A stretch of 64,000 bases of DNA from Neodontobutis hainanensis (Eukaryota > Chordata > Actinopteri > Gobiiformes > Odontobutidae): contig JALDNG010000022.1 in NCBI GenBank assembly GCA_024349245.1, positions 3,117,501 through 3,181,500 of the forward strand, in the 5' to 3' direction. The notes below the pieces were generated by a model that saw only the letters and a list, made by a program, of their open reading frames with translations, was not told the DNA's origin and searched no databases. Of the stretch, positions 1-10,512 are shown piece after piece. The position numbers were made by a program, and so were the translations under genes. Numbering within the stretch: position 1 is the first letter of the stretch; every line of letters starts with the position of its first letter.

Positions 1-2109
1 CCTGCTGAGAATATAAGAAGTACAACTCTATCCGAAACAGGAAACAAATAAATGCTACTTGGAATGCTAACCGGTGACATTTTGCTACATTTGCGTCTGG
101 TCCTGGTGTGAGGGGCTTAGTGTCTGCCGGGGCTGAGCGTTACTGTAACTGGAGACCCTCCACTTACTCTCCAGATTGGGCCAGATTGTTTGGGGATTAT
201 GAGGGGTGGCTGCAGCGCTGAGCCTGGGCTTTATGTGTGTGGAGATGGTAACTGATTTAGCATGTGTTGAAACTGTACACCATCTTTTTGACCCTGGGTG
301 TCTCCCCCGCCCCCCCGCTGTGGCCCTCACACTCCTCGTCTGCTAATCGATCCGTTTGGCACCCCCTGTGTGTCGTATATGCATGTGTGTGCGTACGGCC
401 CGACTGGTGTCTGGTTAGCAGATGGCCAGCTTTGTCGCTCGGCCTGCGTTTGTGTTATGGAGAGCTCTTTGTAGCTTAGGGCCCTGGTCTGAAAGACATT
501 AGCACTGTCCGTCAGAAATTAATTCCTGGCTTGCTCCGGATTGGCCTGATAGTGGCCATCTAGTGTCCTTCCTTCTGCCCTGTCCTGCATGCCGACAGAG
601 GCCACCAAGGTAAAGTGATATTACCGTGTTGGATATGATAAGACGTTGCTTTGATGAGCCATCGGGACGCTCAACAATTTTTACACTTGACCTTTCGATT
701 ATAAACCATGTCTCGGTAGATTTTTGCACTTCCTCAACGATTCTCTCAAATTGCTGTGTGTACCCGAGTCAGAAATCCTCCTCCTAGCCACATCTTACAC
801 CTGCTCACAACATGAAAGAGTTCAAACTGTTTATTATATGTGCACACAATGATTCAGCACATTTAACTAGACAAGACTGTAGCCATGACCACAGGGAAGA
901 CAAACAAAATAGTCTGTACATAAATGGATTATGTGAGTCCAGCACATGTCCATAAGAGGCCTGTTATAGTGTAGGAAGATCAAAGTTTGTTTTATTTCAA
1001 ATGAGGAGCAGAATCTTCATGTTATGTTATACTTTTTTGAGTTACCACATAGTCTTTAAAACATGTCATACTTAAACAAAGGATGACAAAAAGTTATGCC
1101 CAACTAAGACTTGAGGGCGGACGTGATATGATTGTTAAATACAACTTTCGATATGTAAATTTTCACTTGGGTATAGTTAAGGCTTGTCAATAAATTAGAT
1201 TAATTTTAATACATTTATTAATTAAAAGTTATTTTGAACAATGTAAAAAAACATACATACCTTTGCTTTTTATATTTTATTGTCAAGAATCTTTCCTTGT
1301 TCTTCCATTTTTACTAAAATGTGAAAAAAATTTTTTTATTTTTTTATTTAAAAATTTGAATGTGTAACTTTTAAGTATACATGTTGTATAATCGGTTTTC
1401 TTTGTGCAAAGAGCACAGAGAAAACTGATTCATCCTCCGACGCAGACCCTCAGGAGAACACAGTACCAGGGAATCAGAACAAAACAGGAACGGGACAGGA
1501 ACAAAATAAAAAGTCAGAACAATACTGAGGAAGACAACAGCCCTGCAGAGGGACAGTGACAGACGGGCATCCTACAAGGTGAATAGGATGAAATTAGATT
1601 TTAGTTAAAGTGGCTTATTTCAAGAAAAAAAAAAGATATTACATTGAACAATATGCATGTTACAAAGTACTGGAGAAAGAAACCCGGACTGGAGCCCTCA
1701 ATTGTCCCAAAACCAACTTCCAGACCGAGCCCCAGGCCCAGCGTCTCTGGTCGTTACAGCCTCAGTGGAGGCAGCAAGAGGCACCTCCTGAGTCTTTTGT
1801 CCTTTTGCAAACTGCATTTACCATAAGCCGAAAAGAGGAAATATAGACAGGTTTGTAACAGAGTGAACCTCTAGCATACAGCAAACGCCCTGTTGCCGCA
1901 GTGGGCTCATTGTTTAGCCACAGCGGGATCAGCTCCCCACAGAGCCGGGTACGCGTCTTTGAGCTCCCAAAGCCAGCATCAACAAACCCAAAAGTCTGAG
2001 AGGGATTTAGAGAGACGGACCAAGAGGTGTGGGATATGTACCGCTGTCTCTTTTTAATGATGTGTTTGAGACAATGTTGGACCAGGACAGTTTTCACAGA
2101 GCAGTGATA
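1..2109. other. prdm5 intron 13, unique sequence
   Basis: No exon or recognisable transposon is seen. There is a strongly AT-rich patch at about 1190-1380. The short open frames look random. Confidence 0.6.
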
Positions 2110-3020
2110 GGCACACCTGTAACACTGTCACTGAAAAGCACACCTGTAACACTATCACTGAAAAGCACACTTGTAACACTATCACTGAAAGGCACACTTG
2201 TAACACTATCACTGAAAAGCACACTTGTAACACTATCACTGAAAGGCACACTTGTAACACTATCACTGAAAAGCACACTTGTAACACTATCACTGAAAGG
2301 CACACCTTTGGCATTGTTATTGAAAGACACACCTGTAAAACTGTTACTGAAAGACACACCTGTAAAACTGTTACTGACAGACACACCTGTAACACTATCA
2401 CTGAAAGACACACCAATAACACTATCACTGAAAGACACACCAATAACACCGTCACTAAAAACACACCAGTAACACTGTTACTGACAGACACACCTGTAAC
2501 ACTGTCAATGAAAGACACACCTTTAACACTGTTATTGAAAGACACACCTGTAAAACTGTTACTGACAGACACACCTGTAAAACTGTTACTGACAGACACA
2601 CCTGTAAAACTGTTACTGACAGACACACCTGTAACACTGTCAATGAAAGACACACCTTTAACACTGTTACTGACAGACACACCTGTAAAACTGTTACTGA
2701 CAGACACACCTGTAACACTGTCAATGAAAGACACACCTTTAACACTGTTACTGACAGACACACCTGTAAAACTGTTACTGACAGACACACCTGTAACACT
2801 GTCAATGAAAGACACACCTTTAACACTGTTACTGACAGACACACCTGTAAAACTGTTACTGACAGACACACCTGTAACACTGTCAATGAAAGACACACCT
2901 TTAACACTGTTACTGACAGACACACCTGTAAAACTGTTACTGACAGACACACCTGTAACACTGTCAATGAAAGACACACCTTTAACACTGTTATTGAAAG
3001 ACACACCTGTAACACTGTCC
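2110..3020. repeat. 27-bp minisatellite, about 34 copies, with nested higher-order repeats
   Basis: The unit is close to GACACACCTGTAACACTGTC plus AATGAAA. At 2130-2300 the units alternate as a 54-bp dimer (AAAAG/AAAGG variants). At 2631-3000 they form an 81-bp trimer: a GTAACACTGT anchor recurs at 2631, 2712, 2793, 2874 and 2955, exactly 81 bp apart. A one-base deletion near 2458-2461 is the only length change I found. Because 27 is divisible by three, long open frames arise on both strands; they are not genes. Confidence 0.97.
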
Positions 3021-3984
3021 TTGCCTCACGGCTCCGGGATAAGGTGTGGAGCATGGCTCTAAAGATTTCTGGCTTAAAAGATTTCTTACATGTTACTAGT
3101 CTAGTAACAACATGTGTGTTTTTGCTTAATAGTTAGCGTTTGGGTGTCGTTAAAGCAGTCCATGATAAAAGACAAAATAAAAAGATTAGTGTTATAGACT
3201 GTATTACTAATAACACACAAAATCATATGAAAGCTCACACTGCACATGGTCCTATGAGGTAGATAAATACTAAACTATTGTTACAGAGGAGTGTAACATT
3301 GACTATTTTCAAAGTGATAATGGGACGTGGGATATGAGCTTACGTACGCCAACATTCAGATTGACAAAAATTGCAGGGAAATGACAAGGATCAGCCTTAA
3401 ACTAGTGAACACGGGTCTGACGGTATTATGAAATAATAACTTAAGGCTTAGAGATAGTTTCAACCCGGGACACTAGCCTCTATTTAAAGTTGAGCCTCTT
3501 TGCTAACACAAGTTACTGCTCACATTCTCTCTGTTCTCCACTGGTGACATTTACATGAGTTTTTGTCTGTTTTGAGTGCAAAGCTCAGCCTCAGACATGT
3601 TTTTGTTGTGCTTGTTACGTCTACGGCCCAGGCCGGTCTATGCAGCAGTGGAAACACAGACGGTGAGCAAGTGAACCCTTTTGCAAAATTTAAATCACTA
3701 TTTCCATTGTGCAGTTTAAAATTGTGCTGATAATTCACACACACACCTCCTGCACTGACTGTGACAGTGACAGGAGGTGTGTGTTTCGCCCTGAGGCCGT
3801 CCCGAGGAGCATCATGGACCAACCCCAGGTTTCGAGTCCTGGCTGGGGGGGTGGATGGAAAGCTGTGGGAGGCCAGATGTGGCCCGCGGGCTGCCAGTTA
3901 ATTATCAATGCTACACACTGTGGCTAATGCTGCTGCTAGCGCTAGAGCAGGTCAAATTATTGCAATAATTACTCTGCAGTCAGT
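3021..3984. other. prdm5 intron 13, unique sequence with one hairpin
   Basis: I see no gene or clear repeat apart from the hairpin at 3739-3784 and a GTGGCCCGCGGGC string near 3880 that also occurs in fish MITE-like repeats. Confidence 0.5.
3739..3784. repeat. Perfect 14-bp inverted repeat (hairpin)
   Basis: ACACACACCTCCTG at 3739-3752 is the exact reverse complement of CAGGAGGTGTGTGT at 3771-3784. CACTG/CAGTG inside extends the stem to 19 bp past a one-base bulge, with a 7-base loop. Confidence 0.85.
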
Positions 3985-4862
3985 TAAGGCAAGGCAATTT
4001 TATTTATATAACACAATTCATAAACTGGGTAACACAAATTGCTTTACAGAAATAAAAGAGACGTTACAAGATTTAGATTAAAAAATTGTTAACATTTTAA
4101 AGTACAAAGAGTGCAGTTTAAAAACACTTTAAGTTGTCTTTATTGAATGTAGGTGGCGCTAAAGAGGAAGGTTTTTAACTTTGTCTTAAACATTGTTAAA
4201 GTTGAGGTTGTTCCAGATTTTTCAACATGTTTAGTTCTAAATATAGGCACGAGCAGAAGGCCTGTCCCAGATGTTCTCTGAGTCCAAGAATGTTCATAAG
4301 GAACTAGCAGAAATATATTCTTGTGCTAAACCATTTAGAGGCTTGTAAACAGTGTTGTTTAAAGTCCATTCTCTGAGCAACAGTGCAGAGATTTTAAAAC
4401 TGAACTGATGTGGTCGTACTTCCTGGGGTTAGTTAGAACCCGAGCAGCAGCGTTCTGAATAAACTGCAGCTGTCTTAACCCTCGTTTTGAGAGACCAGTG
4501 AGCAGGCCATTACAGTAATCTAACCTGCTGGAGATAAAAGCATGAATAAGTTTTTCTAAGTCTGGTTCAGACATTATCCCTTTGACTCTGGAAATGTTTT
4601 GACATCACATTAAGTCAATTACATTAAGTAATTGACTTAATGTGATGTGGAAATTCAAGTCTGAGTCCATGATGAGCCCTAGATTTCTAACATGATGAGT
4701 TTAGACAAAGAGACTAAAAGGTGACTGCTGACACTTCTGCTTTGTTTCTGTGGCCCAAAGATGATTAGTTCAGTCTTGTTTCTGTTCAGTTGGAGAAAAT
4801 TATTTTTGCTACCACACATCTGTTTGATCCAGTGACAGTGAATGGATTTATCAATTTAAGAC
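3985..4862 (-). mobile_element. L2-like LINE fragment (3' end with reverse transcriptase C-terminus)
   Basis: On the minus strand, broken frames give LQLNRNKTELIIFGP (near 4800), then HAFISSRLDYCNGLLTGLS and LQFIQNAAARVLT (4550-4420), YKPLNGLAQEYIS (near 4340), RTKHVEK and KTKLKTFLFSA. These are the successive C-terminal blocks of fish L2/Maui-type reverse transcriptases. The 3' end is the AAGGCAATTTTATTTATATA string found widely in teleosts. Stops and frameshifts make it dead. It lies in prdm5 intron 13. Confidence 0.85.
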
Positions 4863-7800
4863 ACTAATATTTATCAGAGAAAGAAATCGTATCCTCTGTG
4901 ATGCCTTGGTTTTGTGAAACAAGAACAGAGTAGCATCTGTGCAGTGTTTAGCCTAGTGTGTGGATTTATGCAAATTAGCCATGTGCCTTTGAGAAATATT
5001 TGTGTCTTTTAGCAAGACTTTGTGTGGCCTGTAAATGACATAATACCTGATCTACAGAGACAGAGAGGGTTAAAACTAAAAGGTTTTTCACCTAAACTAC
5101 TTTATTTTACAATGTGATAGTAACAACCTGTAGTTTAGTTAAATCTTTTGTGGATCTGTTTTAAGTGTATTACGTGTATGTTGTATTAGTATGCTTCTAT
5201 AGTCACTTGCTTTGATACTTAAAAATAGTGCTTTTTTTTTCATTGGGTGTTCCCCTTACAAACAAAGATGTGCCATATATTGTCAAGTAAACATCACCAC
5301 ATGAAAATCGGCATTATCCGTGTTTTAATTGTAAATGTCTGCACTTGTGTGTTTAGAAAGCTCGGGGAGTTAAATAATAATGCAGATGTACTGTACATGT
5401 CAAAAGCTGTCCACACCTTGAGGAAACCCCCCGTTTTCTTTATTCCTGAAGAAAACCAGAGCACAGTTTTGGCCTTTTGGTGTATCATTTATATAAACCT
5501 GATATTAATACAACACAGGCTTTGCCAATAACGAAAACTCTAGGACTGGGGTCAAAGGAAATGCACACAGGTTTTGTCAATGTTTTTGGAAATATAAAAG
5601 GTTATTCTCAGTAAGGATGCAACGTTAAAAAACAGCAGTATCATAAATTTGTTCAATAATTATATAAAGGTTAGCCGTCTGTGTCTTTCTTTTCACTCTT
5701 GTCAGTGTCTCCTGACAAACTCAGAAAGTAGTGGCTTCGGCGTTGGCCAAAATAAACAGCTGTATAAAGTTAACACTCACTGTCAGTAGCCAGATTTGTT
5801 TTATTCCGTCTCGTATTCCTGCATGTTAAATTTACAAGAAAAGTGTGCGAGTTATGATTGTGAACAGCTTCTTCTAATGTAATATATATGTATTTCAATC
5901 AAACGTCTAAAATGCCAATGAGGGATTAAATTGCATATGAAGCAGTTTTTGTAGAGCATGCTCATGGGCCAATCCCGGTGTCCAAACGTGACACGTGCGA
6001 TGATGTCAGAGCGACACCGAAGGACTGGGCTCTGTCAGCGTTTCCCTTGGCACAAGTAATTTTCATGACCCCACTTGGGTTATTTACCGCAGCGTGGCAG
6101 TGGTAGAGGGGGAAAATCCAGTCTCACCGCGCTCTGATGTGGAGAACAACATACTTTGATTCAAACAGTGCCAAAGCGAATCATTTGGAGACGAGAGAAC
6201 CATCAATCATGCGTACTAAGTTGTCAAAGTCCTCAACAGCTCATATTATGTGGCATGAGCGCTGTCGGTGAGCTCATGACGGCTGTATTTCTGTGGCACT
6301 GGTTAATTTGTTCAAGCTCGACACCATGTTCAAACCAAATTAAATTACAAGCAAATCCAAACTAAATACACACTTTATTTCTTTGCAACTACTTAATTCT
6401 TTCAAGTCGGTGTTTTCCTATCTCACTGGAGCCACTTCTCGCAGAAAAAAGCTCTGTGATGGTAAAGTGATAGGGGAAGGAAATCTCCCAGGAATCCTCA
6501 CAAAGTCCTCTGTGTTTAGCAGGTAAATAATCAATGCGGACCTGTTCCTGTGAAGCAGGAAGACAAACAACATTCTGCTTTCCTGTCTGCAGTCCTGAAA
6601 AGCTGCTGATTTAAAGGCCTGTTCGCTCAGCTGGTGGCCTTCTTTAAGAGATTACTAACTTAGAAAAGAGACACCTGTGGCTTTTTACTTACATCAGCAG
6701 CAGCAAACCCAAACTGATAAAGGACCACAAGTAACTGAGAATCATATTGAGGGCCAGGTATTGGTAACAGATAAGTTTTTTTATTCAGATAAAAATTATT
6801 GGAGGATTTTGTTCTTGTTTAGTTCTGGATTCAGATTTGCTTTAGACTGTTTATTTTTTCATATTAAAGTCCTGGATTTAGTCTTGTTGGCTTTGGTCAT
6901 GGTTAAGTAGATGATAATCACATGGCACCATGCGATACGTTACACTTTGAACAAACGATACACTGTCTACAATAAGAATAACATCATGATGCGGCAATTT
7001 TGCATAAATTTTACAACTATTTAGAAAAAAGTGGTGGACATTGTATGTCATTAAATCATGTGTTTTGTCCTGGTTCCGGATTTAGATCTGGGTTTTATTC
7101 CTGAGTTTAGTTCTGGTTAAGTTTGCATTTTGTTCTGGTTTGGTCTTGCTTTAGGCCTGGATATTGTCCTGGGTATTGTCCCTCCTCGTTAGGTCTTGCA
7201 TTAGTCCTAGGTTTAGTATAACTCTATGTGTCCTGGTTAAGTCTCGTTTTAGTCTTAGGTTTATGGTTTAGCACTAAATTGTTGTGGGTGTAGTTCTGGT
7301 TTAATCTTTGTATGATTATGTGTAATTTGGGTTTATATTTTCGTTCTTGTAAAAGTGTGCAAGGAGAGAAAACAAGAGTGAAGTCATAAGAGGCAAAAAA
7401 AAAGCTGTTTAACGAGACGGAGATAAATGCAGGATCACATCAGTCTGACACTGAACTCAGAGCTGAAAATTTATAGGTAACTCTAAAGTTTGATTTGCTG
7501 TAATGTCTTATGACCATTTAAACCCAAAATTAAAGCAGGAAAGGTTGCTACGCTGTTGTTGGGGGTTGAAGGGAAGGGTTGGAAATAATTTTGGGTAATG
7601 CATTTTTAAGTGCATAACACTTTTTGGATGCATTTTGTCCTTGTTTAGTTTGGGTTCTTTCCGGGTTTTGTTCTGACTTTGGCTCCAGTTTAGTCTGTTT
7701 TTTTTTCTTTCACCAGCATCAAGTCTGACACATGTGAGTTACATCTTAAATTTACACCATCACACACATCAGCCAGTTCATCCTCCACAGATGAGTTACA

Positions 7801-10418
7801 CTTTGTCTCGTGAAATGACTCTTGTCTTTTCCAGATGAATCTTGTTGGGTCAATGTTGCTCAGGGAACGACTAACACTTTTAACCAGAGCTTATTTTTCC
7901 TCCCTTCTTCACAAAAACACAGCAAACTCACAAAAGCCCAGTCTATAGAATGAGGGGACAGATTTACAGCCAGTCAGGGTCAAGGGTCATGTGGCTGGAT
8001 GCTTTCTTGGAGTGGTCCTTTCTCTCTTTACTCCTTTCTTTCTTTGAGGTGTCGACTTGGCTCCCACCCCTCCCCCAGCATTCCTCTCTTTTGTTTATTC
8101 TATATAAATACAATCAGAGCGGCCCATGGCCCACACTAGTTTACATTCTCTCTTTTTGTTGGTTTACCCTGCACACAGACACATGTACAGACACACACAC
8201 TGCTCACACACTCGCGGATACAATGGGCGGTGTTGACAAAGCGTGGGGGGCTTGTCAAAGGGCCCCCGTCATGCCACCGCTCAAATATAGACACATACAA
8301 ACACCTGGAAGAGCGCTTTTACTGTCACACAAAAGGTAGGATGTGACGGACGCGACTGAGGCTAAAGCCCAGGACTTTTCAACTGTTCCAGCTTGTGTCC
8401 AACAATACATTAATTTGGAAAACACAAACCTACTTTTGTGACAGTTTTTGAAGGGGGCTGTACAGTCTCATGAAATACAGAGGTGATAGAATCTTCAAAA
8501 ACTCCAGAGTTGCTGAGACAGACAGACAAAAGTTTTGAAAATCATGATACAAACACCTGTGTTTGCAGTCTGGTCTTCGTTTTTGATTTGTTACCGGGTA
8601 AAAACAATACAGTATTTCAAAATGATGCACTTGTACTTCAGATTTCAAAACAAATCACCAATAAAACAACGCAAAAATTTAACATGGCACTAAATTAGTC
8701 AAATGTATGGTTTATAAATATATGGTACTATGCTAAAAATGTACATGACTTATTACAGAGGTTCAAGATTGATGACAATGAACTTTTCTAACTTGTTTTG
8801 GTAGGTCAAGGTCGTTTGGACATCAACAAACTGTAATCCTACATTATATTTGTAGCTGAATGTTGTGTCTTCACAATGAGAAGAAAAAAGAAAAGTTGTT
8901 ATGACATCAGCGGGCTTTTTTTCTAGAGTGTAGAATCATGACTGAAGTGTCTTATTTATGTGGTCCTCAGGAACTCGGAGTATCATGTGTTTTCAGCTCG
9001 GGGAAAGTCATTCTAAACCGTAACAACAACAAAGCTGGTTGCTAAGACAAAAATGTGCCAATTTTATTTTCAAACAAGTCAAAGTAGCTCTCAATGCAGT
9101 TCAAGAAAAGGTAGTTTATTAAAAACACAAGTTAACATAACATGTTGAAACTACCAAGAGTCTAAATAAAAAAGCACATAAAATATCATTGTGCTATCAT
9201 TTAATGTGCTATGACATTAAATGTTTGCTTTCTTCCATCATGTTGATGATGCAAATAACGTCAACACGGAATGTCGGGCAACTCCGACTCAGCCGAGTTT
9301 CCGAGCTGTTGTTCCGACTTTAGCAGGTGGGAAAATGTTCCTGAATTCCCGAGGACCACATGAATGCACCATTAAAACAGCATGAACAGAAACCGGTTTG
9401 AGATAATGTTGTGTTAAAATGTGCATTGAATGACTATGGACAGCCTCAGTGGGAAAATCTAGACGCATCCTAAAAGATAACACAACGATGAATGAATATG
9501 AGAAAAACTTTCAAATGACAACTGGAGTATAGAGGGAGGAAACAGGGGGAGGCAGTCTGGAGCTGAGTGAATGAAAGCGCTGAGACAAGGCCAAGGAGGA
9601 GTGTGTGTGTGGCCGCCGTGCCAGGGCCCTGCACCAGTCTGTTGGTAAGGAAACGAGCAGGAATGTGTGGCCTTCCAGTTTAAGGCAGTTTAATGAACAT
9701 CCACCGCTCTATTTTTTGTGGCGGTGTACACAGACTCAAGCACGCAGTGAAACAACGACGCCGGAATTTTCTTAACCTTATAATAGCATTGTACATTTGC
9801 ACAGAGGGAGTCAGGCACAGGGCAGTGGGTGGTGTGTGGGGACCAAACTGTTTAATTACAACATGTTGAATCACATAAAGAAGTCTTTATTGTTTATCAT
9901 AAAATAATGATAGTCCATCAAAGCTTGTGTTCTTGGAAAAAGGGAGTCATTTTATCTTAGGATTTAATGGAAAAGTATAGTTTCATATTGACCACTGTAT
10001 CACAAGGAACACAGTTCTAAATGTGAATTAACCCATTATAGAAATTCTTAGTCCAAGTTTTTGTCTTATTAGTGTAATTTCTCTCAATTATTGTAAAGCT
10101 AAGTTATTTTTAAAAGGCATATTGAGTTTGTGTACTGAGATCACCAAGGACAGTTCAACCGAGTGGGTTAACCCTAAAGTCATCACAGCGCTTCACTCTC
10201 AAACTGTTATGGCTGTAAATAATCATTGCAGTTACCATCAACTGCAGTTGCTGACATCATTATCACAATTATAATAATTGCGCAGCAATTTGTATTTATA
10301 TGGGTCAACTCTCAGATGTATATCTCCAGATACAAGTGAAGAATACAGAATGTTGCAGGTGAACTTAATAGGAGCTGAAGGGCGTTGTCCTGAACACAGC
10401 CCCAGACGGTGCACTGAC
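4863..10418. other. prdm5 intron 13, continued
   Basis: No exon is seen. It contains degenerate TCCTGGTTTAG-like repeats at 6811-7320 and 7636-7702, short AC runs near 8180, and otherwise unique sequence. The search for missing prdm5 finger exons here was negative. Confidence 0.55.
6811..7320 (+). repeat. Degenerate TCCTGGTTTAGT-type repeat blocks
   Basis: Variants of TCCTGGTTTAG, TTCTGGTTTAGTC and GTCCTAGGTTTAGT recur at loose 11-13 bp spacing, densest at 7070-7310, with a smaller block at 6811-6908 and another at 7636-7702. The same motif in reverse complement sits inside a hAT-like remnant near 59740. Confidence 0.55.
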
Positions 10419-10512
10419 CTGTGTGGCTGCGGATGTGGACCCTCAGCGTGCCGTTGCTGGCAAACTTTTGTCCGCAGTAGGGGCAGATCTTCTCCTTCTC
10501 TCCAGTGTGGGT
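10419..10512 (-). CDS. prdm5: prdm5 coding exon 13 (finger 12), last one in the window
   Basis: It encodes THTGEKEKICPYCGQKF to HIRSHT. The acceptor is TCTCCCAG and the donor ACAG/GTCAGT. A real donor shows that the gene continues to the left; reading to base 1 I found no further finger exon. Confidence 0.96.

Noticed and set aside
552..566. CTCF-like match near GGCCATCTAGTGTCC
   Set aside because: It is a partial match outside any cluster, and a very similar string occurs in MITE sequence (50010).
2054..3062. Long open frames of 147-316 codons on both strands
   Set aside because: They are products of the 27-bp tandem repeat, whose unit is a multiple of three. There is no domain, no splice context and the frames overlap on opposite strands.
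1..10418. Missing prdm5 finger exons 14-16
   Set aside because: I looked for the CPYC, CSEC, CDVC and CQFC finger patterns on the minus strand and found none. They must lie outside the window.
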